DNA of 42,166 bases from Mycobacterium scrofulaceum (GCF_002086735.1 NZ_MVIJ01000046.1:1-42166); one strand, 5' to 3'; shown: positions 22,720 through 31,373, counted from the stretch's first letter. The notes: generated by a model from the sequence alone, not told the origin. Numbers and translations: made by a program.

Positions 22720-22747
22720 TTGCCCAGCCAGGCAAGTGGGTTATAGT
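22720..22747 (+). promoter_or_regulatory. SigA-like promoter for the ABM-domain gene
   Basis: TTGCCC (22720-22725), 16-bp spacer, TATAGT (22742-22747), about 235 bases before the gene at 22983. Between promoter and gene is an inverted repeat GCTCACCC (22791-22798) / GGGTGAGC (22826-22833) that encloses a smaller CAGCC/GGCTG hairpin. It uses the same TCACCC/GGGTGA words as the island operators but with a different layout. Confidence 0.5.
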
Positions 22748-22982
22748 ACCCAGAACAAGCGGACGAGAACTGAAGCGGTCGCGAACATCGCTCACCCAGC
22801 CAACGGGCTGGTACGTCTACTGCGGGTGAGCCAGCCATAAGATTGCAGCCCAGTCAGAACGCTCGTCCGTTGTCCAGGACAGATAAGCATGTGCCGACGT
22901 GTACATGAAATAGCAAGGCCTGCAGGGACTTACGGATCACCGACTGCCCGCGGCCTTGGGCGACGGTGAAGGAGAGTCAACC

Positions 22983-23294
22983 ATGTACAGCCCAGATGAA
23001 GAAGTGGTGTTGATCGCCGATGCCACGGCGTTGCCAGGCAAAGGAGACGACCTGCGGCGTGCGCTTCTCGAGTCGATCCCTCAGTCGCTGGCCGAGGCCG
23101 ACGTCAGCACCTTCCGCCTCCACGAAGACCGTGATCGTCCGGGGCATTTCACGCTTTACCAGCGGTTCCGGAATCAGCACGCCGTCGACCTTCACGTTCA
23201 AACCAATCATTTTGCGCTCAGCGTCGAAGCCCTGGCCCAGTTCGCCGAGGGCGGCAAGCCCCAGGTCACCTTCTATCGTGTACTGAGTCGCTAA
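22983..23294 (+). CDS. ABM-domain putative quinol monooxygenase
   Basis: 103 aa, a dimeric alpha-beta barrel of the antibiotic-biosynthesis-monooxygenase/YgiN type. Visible features: VVLIADATALPGKGDDLRRAL near the start, EADVSTFRLHEDRDRPGHF, LYQRFRNQHAVDLHVQTNHF and the VTFYRVL end. Small members oxidise quinols or handle reactive quinones with or without cofactor. ATG 22983 has GAAGGAGAG upstream. It diverges from the SDR/Msr operon and fits a redox/quinone theme. Monocistronic as far as can be seen. Confidence 0.82.
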   Translation: MYSPDEEVVLIADATALPGKGDDLRRALLESIPQSLAEADVSTFRLHEDRDRPGHFTLYQRFRNQHAVDLHVQTNHFALSVEALAQFAEGGKPQVTFYRVLSR

Positions 23295-23732
23295 GCCCGC
23301 GTAGCCCGTACGATTGTCAGCTGAGTAGTTGAAACGCCACTTCGATCCTCCCGACAGTCGGCCATGATTGATGACGTCGCGGTCGGCCTGACCCCGTGAG
23401 GTCGGGCGACCTACGCACGCATCGTCCGAGCAGCCGCTGATCTGGCGTACAAGCAAGCGCGTCCTTGTCAGCAAAAAGTAGTCCGACAGCTGTGATCCAC
23501 TGGGCGAGGCGGCTTGGCGTAGCCGATCCTGACCTACCGCTGAAACCGCACCCGTCACAAGCAATTCCGCGACACAGCTGAGGAAGCGGTCACGCGTCAC
23601 TCGTCCGCGACTCGTCGCTGGCAGCGGGTCGCCAGCCGGCGGGGGCCATGCCGTCAGATGACGGTTGATTGCCGACCTGGAGTCCACGCCCCACTACGGT
23701 TCGGGCGGGCGCGGGCAGCACAGCTGTGGTGT
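23295..23732. other. Gene-poor gap holding only the TetR remnant
   Basis: Apart from the decayed TetR fragment at 23436-23597, no gene is supported between the ABM gene and the GNAT gene. This marks the right edge of the redox island; the next genes have the codon use and GC content of the second half of the window. Confidence 0.5.
23436..23597 (-). pseudogene. Remnant of a TetR-family regulator (N-terminal HTH)
   Basis: On the minus strand, TRDRFLSCVAELLVTGAVSAV, a DRLRQAASPSGSQLSDYF segment and LLVRQI follow the TetR DNA-binding domain closely (usual form TR..IL.AA.ELL...GV..VS...V...AGVS.SQLY.YF), but several key positions are altered. No clean start or ligand-binding domain follows; the frame runs through unrelated sequence. 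I read it as a decayed regulator fragment. Confidence 0.5.
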
Positions 23733-24344
23733 TCAGGACTGCTGCGATCCCGGCGCCGGCACGCAGGCCGGCTCTGGCAGGTCCAAATCAGCTTTGCTCA
23801 GACGGTAGACCTCAAGGGTCAGGTTGTAGTACTTGTCGGTCTCACCGACCCATTCCATTCCCACTCGCCGCGCCGTGGCCACACCGCGGCGATTGCCTGG
23901 CCGCACGACGGCGAATACCTCACTGACACCGACGTTTGTGAATGCTTGATGGGCCACTGCATGACCGGCTTCCGCGCCGTAGCCGTGACCCCACCGCGCG
24001 GGTGCAACCTGCCATCCGATCTCGAGATCGATGCGGCCGGGCGGCAGTGGGAGTAGCGCCACTCCGCCGATCAAGTCGCCAGAGTCTCTATCGGTAATCG
24101 CCCATCGGCCGATGGGGAGGCCGGTCGCATCGCTTTCGGCGATCCATGTGCCCAAGAGTTCGCGCATCGTAGCGTCGTCGGTGATCACCGGCAGCGCCGG
24201 ACACAGCCAACGCGAAACCTCCGGCGCGCTGTATATCCCGCAGGCGGCGAGGTCGTCGTCGAGCTGCCATGGACGCAAGAGGAGCCGGTTGGTCAGGATG
24301 CGTCTCGTGCCAGGGTCCCATTCGACGTGGCGGTGCTCATGCAT
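23733..24344 (-). CDS. GNAT-family N-acetyltransferase (RimJ/RimL-like)
   Basis: 203 aa from ATG 24344 (CCAGGAGTTTCC upstream). GNAT fold of the RimJ/RimL type: TNRLLLRPWQLDD near residue 17, WAITDRDSGDLIGGVALLP, then the acetyl-CoA pocket APARWGHGYGAEAG (R/Q-x-x-G-x-G/A) near 125, and VFAVVRPGNRRGVATARRVGM typical of motif B. It transfers acetyl to an amine of a small molecule or protein N-terminus; acceptor unknown. Stands alone between the island edge and the CoA-transferase operon. Confidence 0.88.
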   Translation of the reverse strand: MHEHRHVEWDPGTRRILTNRLLLRPWQLDDDLAACGIYSAPEVSRWLCPALPVITDDATMRELLGTWIAESDATGLPIGRWAITDRDSGDLIGGVALLPLPPGRIDLEIGWQVAPARWGHGYGAEAGHAVAHQAFTNVGVSEVFAVVRPGNRRGVATARRVGMEWVGETDKYYNLTLEVYRLSKADLDLPEPACVPAPGSQQS

Positions 24345-24468
24345 TGGAAACTCCTGGGGCTCTTTGAACCGCATACGGGGCAAAGTCCACCCAATTCTAG
24401 CAATTTCGGGAAGAGTAGGACCGACCGCCTCAGGCCACTTGGGCCGCTCCCACCGCGCGACATCCTGC

Positions 24469-26775
24469 TCAGGCGCCCAGCGGCCGCTCCCCGATGACCC
24501 GCCCGGCCCGCAGGCTCGCGATCTCGTCCGCGGACAGGCCCAGACCCCGCAGGACTTCGTCGTTGTGCTGGCCCAGCGTCGGCGGGGCGCTCCGGTGGTG
24601 GCCGGTAGGTCCGGCAGTGATGCGCAACGGCCAGCCGGGGTAGCGGTGTGGCCCGGTGATCGGATGGACGAACTCCTCGTAGTAGCCGCGCGCGTCGAGC
24701 TGCGCCCCGATCAGGTCACCGTCGTACATCCGCTCGCCGGTGACCACCTGCTCGGCCGGAATACCCTGCTCCTGCAGTGATTTCACGACCATGGCCGCGG
24801 TTTGGGTGCCGGTCCACCCGGCGACCAGCTCGTCGAACGCGTCATGGTCGAGCCGCCCGTCGTCGGGCAGCGACAGCGCCACCCACACGCCGTCCTCGGC
24901 GGTCGGGTAGACGCCCTGCAGGTAGCCGCGCCGCCGGTTGCCCCGGCGCGGGGACACGACGCCGGTCATCGAATACTCGATCACCGGTTCGGCCGCCACG
25001 CAGGCGGCAACCTCGATCTGCGCGATCTCGATCAGCTGGCCCTCCCCCGTTCGGCGCCGGTGCTCGAGGGCGGCCAGCAGCGCGACCCCCGCGTGCACGC
25101 CGACGATGGGATCGGCGGGCCCCTGCGGGTTGCACGGCGGACCGTCGGGGTAGCCGGTGACCGCCGACATCCCCGAGGTCTGCTCGAAGTTCAGCGCCCA
25201 GCCGACGTAGTCGCGCCACGGGCCCTGCAGCCCGTACCCGGGCATCCGCACGGCGATCACGGCGGGGTTCAGCGCCGCCAGCGCGTCGTAGGCGAGGCCG
25301 AACTGCTCGACGACGCGGGGCGAGAAGTTCTCCACGACCACGTCGGCGTCGGCGGCCAGCCGCCGGACGATCTCGAGGCCACGCTCCGAGGTCAGGTCGA
25401 GGGTGAGGTCGCGCTTGTTGAGGTTGGTGCCCTGCCAGATGGGGCTGCGTTCGTACCAATCGTCGCCTTCGTAGGCGAAGGCGCCGGAGTAGCGGTGCCC
25501 GTCCGGCCGCTGGATCGACTCGACCTTGACGACGTCGGCCCCGAACGCACCCAGGTAGCAGGTCAGGTAGGCGCCGGCCCAGAACGTCGTCAGGTCGAGG
25601 ACCTTCAGGCCGGAGAATGGCCGCGGCCCTTCGGTTGTGCCAGGCGATCGAGCGTCGGCCGCCCACCGCGCGGGCGGCATACCGAGCCGAGGTGCCGGGC
25701 CGGGCCGTGCCACAGGCGTTTTGGAGAAGCGGAACGGCGGCCCCGGCCGCTGGAACGACCACCCCGGGCCGCCGGCTTGAACGAAGAACCCCCGCTCGGC
25801 GTATTGCGGGCAGTCGAGCACGGTGGCGCCGTCGTTGACCGGGGCGGTCGGAATGCGCAGCGCCTGACCGAGTTCCACGAGCTCGGCCACGGTCTGCCGG
25901 GCGAGCAGCGGCTCGGCCTTGCCGAAGAACTCGTCACGCTCGGGCCCGCCCATCATGATCGCGATCTGGTGCTCCCCGTACTCGGGCAGGCCGAGCATCG
26001 CGCACACGTCCAGCCAGTGCTGGCCCGTCAGGCAGTTGATGCCGACCCAGCCATCGGCGGCCCGCACGACACCCAGCATGGGGGCCGACCGCAGGTTCGG
26101 GGGCAGGCCAAGCATTTTCATCCGCTGGGCCATCAGCATCGGGTAGGGCAGGGTCGACAGCAGCGCCTCCAACTGCGAGACGTCGACCTCTCTGACCCGG
26201 CCGGCGGGCGGCAGCCGCAACGCGGTCAGGGCACCCAGCGCGCCGTAGGCGCCCGCGACGTACTCGCCGATGCGCGCGCCGACCTGTACCGGTGGCCGGT
26301 CAGGATCCCGGGCGCTGATCCAGCCCGACGCCGCCTGCAGCGTCAGCGGTGTGGCGAGTCGCTGACGCCACGGGCCGCACCGGCCGAACGCGGAGATGCG
26401 CAACGCCACCAGGTTTGGGTTGAGCCGCTCCAACTCGTCCCGGCCCAGCCCCCAACCGTCCAAGGTCTCCGGCGCGAAATCCTCGACGAGCACGTGCGCC
26501 CGCGCGATGAGTTCCCGGACTGAGGCCAGATCGTCGGGCCGGGCCAAATCCAACGTGGCTCCGGATTTTCCGGCGTTGAGGTAGTGGAACAGGCCGCCGC
26601 GCTCCGGGTCGGCCACTCCGCCGGGGAACGGCCCCCATCGGCGCAACGGGTCCCCGTCGGGCGCCTCGATCTTGGTGACCTCAGCCCCGAGATCGACGAA
26701 AAGCTTTGCGGCGTAAGGACCTGAGATCTCGGTGGCGAGTTCGACGACGTGGAGCCCGGCGAGGGGTCCCGTCAT
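24469..26775 (-). CDS. Tandem (two-domain) CaiB/BaiF family CoA-transferase
   Basis: 768 aa, two complete class III CoA-transferase halves fused. Half 1 (about 1-385) begins PLAGLHVVELATEISGPYAAKLF; half 2 (about 395-768) begins FSGLKVLDLTTFWAGAYLTCYLGAFGADVVKVE. Single-domain members are about 400 aa and dimerise as interlocked rings, so the fusion may be a covalent pseudo-dimer. At the place of the usual catalytic Asp both halves seem to show Glu (VSQLEA, IAQIEV). Role: moves CoA between carboxylic acids. Its ATG overlaps the aldehyde dehydrogenase stop (ATGA). Together they could turn an aldehyde into an acyl-CoA for the divergent beta-oxidation operon (inference). Confidence 0.9.
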   Translation of the reverse strand: MTGPLAGLHVVELATEISGPYAAKLFVDLGAEVTKIEAPDGDPLRRWGPFPGGVADPERGGLFHYLNAGKSGATLDLARPDDLASVRELIARAHVLVEDFAPETLDGWGLGRDELERLNPNLVALRISAFGRCGPWRQRLATPLTLQAASGWISARDPDRPPVQVGARIGEYVAGAYGALGALTALRLPPAGRVREVDVSQLEALLSTLPYPMLMAQRMKMLGLPPNLRSAPMLGVVRAADGWVGINCLTGQHWLDVCAMLGLPEYGEHQIAIMMGGPERDEFFGKAEPLLARQTVAELVELGQALRIPTAPVNDGATVLDCPQYAERGFFVQAGGPGWSFQRPGPPFRFSKTPVARPGPAPRLGMPPARWAADARSPGTTEGPRPFSGLKVLDLTTFWAGAYLTCYLGAFGADVVKVESIQRPDGHRYSGAFAYEGDDWYERSPIWQGTNLNKRDLTLDLTSERGLEIVRRLAADADVVVENFSPRVVEQFGLAYDALAALNPAVIAVRMPGYGLQGPWRDYVGWALNFEQTSGMSAVTGYPDGPPCNPQGPADPIVGVHAGVALLAALEHRRRTGEGQLIEIAQIEVAACVAAEPVIEYSMTGVVSPRRGNRRRGYLQGVYPTAEDGVWVALSLPDDGRLDHDAFDELVAGWTGTQTAAMVVKSLQEQGIPAEQVVTGERMYDGDLIGAQLDARGYYEEFVHPITGPHRYPGWPLRITAGPTGHHRSAPPTLGQHNDEVLRGLGLSADEIASLRAGRVIGERPLGA

Positions 26776-28241
26776 GCCGGGATCCCGATGGCCTTCACCT
26801 CCATGTACTGGTGCAGTCCGCTGACCCCGCCGCTCTCCCGGCCGAACCCGCTCAGCTTGAATCCGCCGAACGGCGCGTCGCCCGGCCCGATGCCGTTGAC
26901 GGCGACCTGACCCGTGCGCATGCGCCGCGCGATCCCGACGGCCCGGTCCACGTCGGTGCCCCACACGGCGCCGGACAGCCCGTAGCACGAGTTGTTCGCG
27001 ATCGCGACGGCGTCCTCGTCGTCGCGGTACCGGAGCACCGACAGGACGGGGCCGAATACCTCCTCCTGCGCGATCGTCGAATCCGGTTGCACGCCGGTGA
27101 GAATCGTCGGTTCGAAATAGAAGCCGACGTCCAGGCCGGCCGGGCGCCCGCCGCCGGTCGCCAGCTTGGCTCCGTCGTTGACCGCGCCGTCGACGTGTGC
27201 CTGCACCCGGTCGCGTTGCGCCGCGCTGATGAGCGGTCCCATCTGAACCGTCGGGTCCTGGGGGTCGCCGACCTTGACGTCGCGGGCCAGCGCGACCAGC
27301 CGGTCGACGACGTCGTCGTGCAACGAGTCGGGAAGCAGCAGCCGGCTGTGCAGGATGCAGGCCTGCCCGGCGTGCAGGGAGCAGCAGTCGAACAGCATCT
27401 GCCGCAGCATCTCGTCGGTCACCTGCGTGTCGTCGAGGATGATGCTGGCCGACTTGCCGCCGCACTCCAGCAACAGCCGCTTCATCGCGTCGCCCGCCGC
27501 GCGCATGACCTCACACCCGACGGCGGAACTACCGGTGAAGCTGATCATGTCGATGCGCGGATCCGTGGTGAGCAGTTTGGCGGCCTCCAGCCCCGACGGG
27601 GTGACCACGTTGACCACCCCCGGCGGGATGTCGGTCTCCTCGTCGATGATGCGTGCGAGCGCGAGCCCGGCGAGCGGCGTCAGCGGTGAAGGCTTGAGCA
27701 CGACCGTGTTTCCCGCGGCCAGCGCGTTGTTGACTTTCATCACGTTGAGGCAGTGCGGGAAGTTCCACGGTGTCAGGATCGACACGACACCGAGCGGCTC
27801 GCGCCGCAGCAACGTCGTCCCGGCGCCGATCCCGGTCACCGGCTCGTCGACCAACTGCGTCGCGAGCTGGGCGGCATGCATGGACATGTAGCCGGCGCCG
27901 TCGATTTGCATCATCCGCTCTACTGTGACGCAGCCCCACTCGACCTGTGACAGCGCGAAGATCTCGTCGGCGTGCTTGAGCAGGGCCTCACCGAGCTGAT
28001 TGAGGCAGCCGGCCCGCTCGGTGGGACCCATGCGCCCCCACGGCCCGGCGTCGAAGGCCCGGCGCGCGGCGTCGATCGCGGCACCGACCTGGGCCACGCT
28101 CGCATCGGGCGCGGTGCCGATCGACCGCTCGGTGGCCGGGTTGACGTCGTCGTAGCGACCGTCCTCCGGCTCGACCCATCTGCCGTCGATGTAGAGCTGA
28201 TAGGTGTCGACAAGAGATCGCGGAGTGTGCAGCTCGGTCAT
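26772..28241 (-). CDS. NAD(P)-dependent aldehyde dehydrogenase
   Basis: 489 aa, full-length ALDH superfamily. Oxyanion Asn in LTPWNFP near residue 155, cofactor FTGSSAVG near 230, general base Glu in LLLECGGKSA near 252, nucleophile Cys in HAGQACILHSRL near 286, EEVFGPVLSV near 385 and the SGFGRESG end. It oxidises an aldehyde to the acid. ATG 28241 follows GAGGAAGCGC. First gene of a leftward two-gene operon with the tandem CoA-transferase, divergent from the P450 operon, so they probably act in the same catabolic route. Confidence 0.92.
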   Translation of the reverse strand: MTELHTPRSLVDTYQLYIDGRWVEPEDGRYDDVNPATERSIGTAPDASVAQVGAAIDAARRAFDAGPWGRMGPTERAGCLNQLGEALLKHADEIFALSQVEWGCVTVERMMQIDGAGYMSMHAAQLATQLVDEPVTGIGAGTTLLRREPLGVVSILTPWNFPHCLNVMKVNNALAAGNTVVLKPSPLTPLAGLALARIIDEETDIPPGVVNVVTPSGLEAAKLLTTDPRIDMISFTGSSAVGCEVMRAAGDAMKRLLLECGGKSASIILDDTQVTDEMLRQMLFDCCSLHAGQACILHSRLLLPDSLHDDVVDRLVALARDVKVGDPQDPTVQMGPLISAAQRDRVQAHVDGAVNDGAKLATGGGRPAGLDVGFYFEPTILTGVQPDSTIAQEEVFGPVLSVLRYRDDEDAVAIANNSCYGLSGAVWGTDVDRAVGIARRMRTGQVAVNGIGPGDAPFGGFKLSGFGRESGGVSGLHQYMEVKAIGIPA

Positions 28242-28278
28242 GCGCTTCCTCACCCGAACGTCGGTCATCTAACCACTT

Positions 28279-28288
28279 GGTGTACACC
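28279..28288. promoter_or_regulatory. Palindrome GGTGTACACC in the divergent region
   Basis: A perfect 10-bp palindrome 38 bases before the aldehyde dehydrogenase start. It differs from the 9-3-9 palindrome at 28396. It might be an operator for the leftward operon; the support is only its symmetry and position. Confidence 0.35.
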
Positions 28289-28354
28289 CATGCTTCCCGC
28301 CCCGTCAATCACCAACCGCACGAATTGCGCGCTATTTGGGGCATTCGCGGCGTA

Positions 28355-28384
28355 TTGACAGAGACGGGCGACGCGGGGTAGACA
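28355..28384 (+). promoter_or_regulatory. SigA-like promoter of the P450 operon
   Basis: TTGACA (28355-28360), 18-bp spacer, TAGACA (28379-28384). The predicted start near 28391 places the 9-3-9 palindrome at +5 to +25, a repressor road-block position. Confidence 0.6.
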
Positions 28385-28395
28385 CAAGGCCGCAA

Positions 28396-28416
28396 GACAC
28401 ATTGCGTCAATGTGTC
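28396..28416. promoter_or_regulatory. Probable TetR operator (9-3-9 perfect palindrome)
   Basis: GACACATTG (28396-28404), CGT, CAATGTGTC (28408-28416): every arm base pairs. Length and symmetry fit a TetR-family operator, and the operon's last gene is a TetR regulator. It overlaps the upstream in-frame GTG (28412), which supports the later start at 28442. Confidence 0.65.
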
Positions 28417-28441
28417 GGATCGCCTGTCCAGGGAGGCCGCC

Positions 28442-29626
28442 GTGCGGACCACTTTTCCCGCTTCTCTGTTGCACTCCCCCGACTTCTATGCCGGCGATCC
28501 GTACCCGGTGTACCGCGAGCTGCGCGCGACGTCGCCGGTGTGCTGGAACGACGTCACCCACTTCTGGGCGCTGACGAAGTACGAGGACATCCGCTTCGTG
28601 TCGACCAACCCGGCCACGTTCACCTCCACCCGGGGCATCACCATCCCGGACCCGCAGATGGGGAACGCGGTGCAGGAGGGCAACCTGATCTTCACCGACC
28701 CGCCACGGCATCGGCAGCTCCGCAAGCTGATCAACTCGGGCTTCACCCGGAGGCGGGTTGCTCTGCTGGAGCCGAAGATTCGCGAGATCGTGCGGGGAAT
28801 CCTCGACGGCATCCAACCCGATTCGGTGCACGAGTTCGCCGACGAGATCGCCGCCCCGCTGCCCACCCGGATGATCGCCGAGCTGATCGGCGCCCCGCCC
28901 GACGACTGGGAGCAGTTCCGGGCGTGGTCGGACGCCGCCACCGGAACGGCCGACCCGGAGATCGAGCTCGACCCGTTGGTCGCGATGGGGCAGCTCTACG
29001 AGTACTTCCAGAGGCTGATCGCCGCCCGGCGGGTGGACGCGCGCGACGACCTGCTCTCGGTGCTGGCGGGCGCGGAGATCGACGGCATCCGGCTGACCGA
29101 CGAGGACCTGCTCAACTTCGCCTACCTGCTGCTGGTGGCCGGCAACGAAACCACCCGCAACCTGATCGCCCTGGGCACGCTGGCGCTGATCGCCCACCCC
29201 GACCAATGCCGCCTGCTGGTCGACGATCCGGCGCTGATCCCGGGCGCCGTCGAGGAGATGCTGCGCTGGACCAGCCCCGTGGTGCACATGGCGCGCACCG
29301 CGACGACCGACGTCGAGATCCGCGGCCAGCGGATCGCCGCGGGCGACGTGGTGGTCATGCTCTACGGGTCCGCCAACCGGGACGAGGACATCTTCGGCGC
29401 CGACTCCGAGGAGTTCAAGGTGACCCGGCACCCCAACCCGCACATCGCGTTCGGGTGCGGCGAACATTCCTGTGTCGGCGCCCAATTGGCGCGGCTGGAG
29501 GCGTGCGTGATGTTCGACGAGCTGCTGCGGCGCTTCCCCAGGATCGAGCTGGTGGGCACGGTGGACCGGATGCGCGCCACCATGGTGCCCGGGGTCAAGC
29601 GCATGCCGGTGCGGTTGGGGGCCTGA
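28442..29626 (+). CDS. Cytochrome P450
   Basis: 394 aa from GTG 28442 (GGGAGG at a 5-base distance; GTG 28412 lies inside the operator and lacks such a site). Motifs: I-helix LLVAGNETTRNL near residue 240, ExxR in EEMLRW near 280, haem loop AFGCGEHSCVGAQLAR near 345 with the thiolate Cys. Soluble bacterial P450 that needs ferredoxin and reductase. In the cholesterol igr operon the corresponding gene, CYP125, oxidises the side-chain terminal methyl; a similar opening oxidation of a lipid or steroid is likely here, but the CYP family cannot be fixed from sequence alone. Its TGA overlaps the next ATG (TGATG). Confidence 0.92.
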   Translation: MRTTFPASLLHSPDFYAGDPYPVYRELRATSPVCWNDVTHFWALTKYEDIRFVSTNPATFTSTRGITIPDPQMGNAVQEGNLIFTDPPRHRQLRKLINSGFTRRRVALLEPKIREIVRGILDGIQPDSVHEFADEIAAPLPTRMIAELIGAPPDDWEQFRAWSDAATGTADPEIELDPLVAMGQLYEYFQRLIAARRVDARDDLLSVLAGAEIDGIRLTDEDLLNFAYLLLVAGNETTRNLIALGTLALIAHPDQCRLLVDDPALIPGAVEEMLRWTSPVVHMARTATTDVEIRGQRIAAGDVVVMLYGSANRDEDIFGADSEEFKVTRHPNPHIAFGCGEHSCVGAQLARLEACVMFDELLRRFPRIELVGTVDRMRATMVPGVKRMPVRLGA

Positions 29627-30813
29627 TGGATTTGGAGTACTCGCCCGAACAGCAGCGGCTGCGCGCCGAGATCCGCGCGACCCTGGAACGGGTGATGACG
29701 CCCGAGCGCAGAGCCGCGGTCGACGAACGCATGGAGGGCGGTCCCGCGGTGCGCGAATGCGTGCGGGCGTTGGCCGCCGCGAACCTGCTCGGCGTGGGCT
29801 GGCCGAAGGCGTACGGGGGACGCGGCTTCTCGGCGATCGAGCAGTTCATCTTCTCGGAGGAGGCGCGGCGCGTCAGCGCGCCGGTTTCGCTGGTCACGCT
29901 CAACACGGTCGGGCCGACGCTGATGCAGTGCGGCACCGAAGAGCAGAAGCGGAGGTTTCTGCCCGCGATCCTGGACGGCAGCGTCGAATTCGCGATCGGC
30001 TACTCCGAGCCCGGGGCGGGCAGCGACCTGGCCTCGCTGCGCACCACCGCGGTCCGCGACGGCGACGAATACGTCATCAACGGCCAGAAAATGTTCACCA
30101 GCGGAGCCGCGTACGCCGACTACATCTGGCTGGCAGCCCGCACCGATCCGGATGCCAAGAAGCACAAGGGCATTTCCATCCTGATCGTGCCCACCTCGTC
30201 GCCCGGGTTCTCCTGGCAGCCGCTGCACACCATGCCCGGCATCTCCACCTTCTACACGTTCTACGACGACGTGCGGGTCCCCGCCAGCGCGCTGGTGGGG
30301 GGCGAGAACCAGGGCTGGCAGCTGATCACCACCCAGCTGAACTTCGAGCGGGCGGCGCTGGGCAACCTCGGCGCGCTGGAACCGCTGTTCGAGCGGACCC
30401 TGCAGTGGGCCACCGACACCGCACTCGACGGCGGACGCGTCATCGACCAGCCGTGGGTACAACTCGCGCTGGCCCGGGTCGAGGCTCAGGTCGCCGCCTA
30501 CAAACTCGTCAACCTGCGGGTCAACGCCGCGATGACCAAGGGGGTGCTGTCCATGGGGGAAGCATCGGCGGCCAAGGTGTTCGGCACCGAACTGACCCAG
30601 CAGGTCGCCCGCCAGCTGCTCGAAGTGCTCGACCGCAACGGTGTGCGCCGCGGCGCGGACGCACCGCTGCGGGGCGCGCTGGAATCCGCGTATCGTCAGG
30701 CCGTCATCAACACCTTCGGCGGCGGGGCCAACGAGATCCAGCGTGACATCATCGCCATGGCCGGACTGGGCATGCCGCGAGCCCCCCGCGACCTACGCGC
30801 CACCGCAACATAG
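29626..30813 (+). CDS. Acyl-CoA dehydrogenase (FadE28/ChsE1-like subunit)
   Basis: 395 aa. Standard acyl-CoA dehydrogenase fold: helical N-domain, GYSEPGAGSDLASLRT beta-domain motif near residue 125, INGQKMFTSGA, and C-terminal AVINTFGGGANEIQRDIIA. The family removes two hydrogens from acyl-CoA using FAD. In the cholesterol operon the homologues ChsE1 and ChsE2 form an alpha2beta2 enzyme; a second dehydrogenase is encoded at 31782, so a mixed tetramer is likely (inference). It overlaps the P450 stop, so it is co-translated. Confidence 0.9.
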   Translation: MDLEYSPEQQRLRAEIRATLERVMTPERRAAVDERMEGGPAVRECVRALAAANLLGVGWPKAYGGRGFSAIEQFIFSEEARRVSAPVSLVTLNTVGPTLMQCGTEEQKRRFLPAILDGSVEFAIGYSEPGAGSDLASLRTTAVRDGDEYVINGQKMFTSGAAYADYIWLAARTDPDAKKHKGISILIVPTSSPGFSWQPLHTMPGISTFYTFYDDVRVPASALVGGENQGWQLITTQLNFERAALGNLGALEPLFERTLQWATDTALDGGRVIDQPWVQLALARVEAQVAAYKLVNLRVNAAMTKGVLSMGEASAAKVFGTELTQQVARQLLEVLDRNGVRRGADAPLRGALESAYRQAVINTFGGGANEIQRDIIAMAGLGMPRAPRDLRATAT

Positions 30814-30827
30814 GAGGACAGCCTGAA

Positions 30828-31373
30828 GTGACCGACTCAGAAACCGTCAGCGCCAAGGTGCGGGCCCTCGTCGGCCAGCCGACCGGCGGCACCGGAAAGC
30901 CCTCGCTGGCACCGGATCCGGTCAACCAGCCGATGATCCGGCACTGGGCGTACGCGATGGCCGACATGAATCCCGTATACCTCGACCCGGAGTTCGCCGA
31001 GAAGTCGCGGTTCGGCGGCATCGTGTCACCCCCGGTCATGCTGCAGACCTGGACGATGCCGTCGCCGATCCTGGAGGGCATCGGGGAACGCGGTGGTGCG
31101 CCCGTCGAAATCACAGGCAACCCAACGGCCTTCCTCGACGAGGCCGGCTACACCAGCACGGTGGCGACCAACTCCGAGTTCGAGATCGAGCGCTACCCGC
31201 GGCTCGGCGACGTCATCAGCGCGACGACGGTGTACGAATCGGTCTCCGAGGAAAAGAAGACGGCGCTGGGCACCGGCTTCTTCCTGACCTGGCTGACCAC
31301 CTACACCGACCAGCACGGGGAAGTCCTGGGCAGGCAACGGTTCCGGGTGCTGCGATTCTCACCGGAGCGCTGA
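30828..31373 (+). CDS. MaoC-like hydratase, ChsH2 N-domain-like
   Basis: 181 aa from GTG 30828 (TAGGAGGACAG upstream). Hot-dog fold close to the N-terminal half of ChsH2: DPVNQPMIRHWAYAMADMNPVY near residue 30, then SRFGGIVSPPVMLQTWTM, and a GEVLGRQRFRVLRFSP end. In cholesterol degradation ChsH2 and ChsH1 form the enoyl-CoA hydratase; ChsH2 also carries a C-terminal DUF35 domain. Here the DUF35 part is a separate gene starting immediately after (TGATG overlap). Stand-alone activity is doubtful; it probably pairs with the MaoC protein at 32912. Confidence 0.88.
   Translation: MTDSETVSAKVRALVGQPTGGTGKPSLAPDPVNQPMIRHWAYAMADMNPVYLDPEFAEKSRFGGIVSPPVMLQTWTMPSPILEGIGERGGAPVEITGNPTAFLDEAGYTSTVATNSEFEIERYPRLGDVISATTVYESVSEEKKTALGTGFFLTWLTTYTDQHGEVLGRQRFRVLRFSPER

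Noticed and set aside
24802..26523. Very long open frame on the plus strand opposite the CoA-transferase
   Set aside because: High-GC shadow of the minus-strand gene; repetitive Arg/Gly/Ala composition and no domain.
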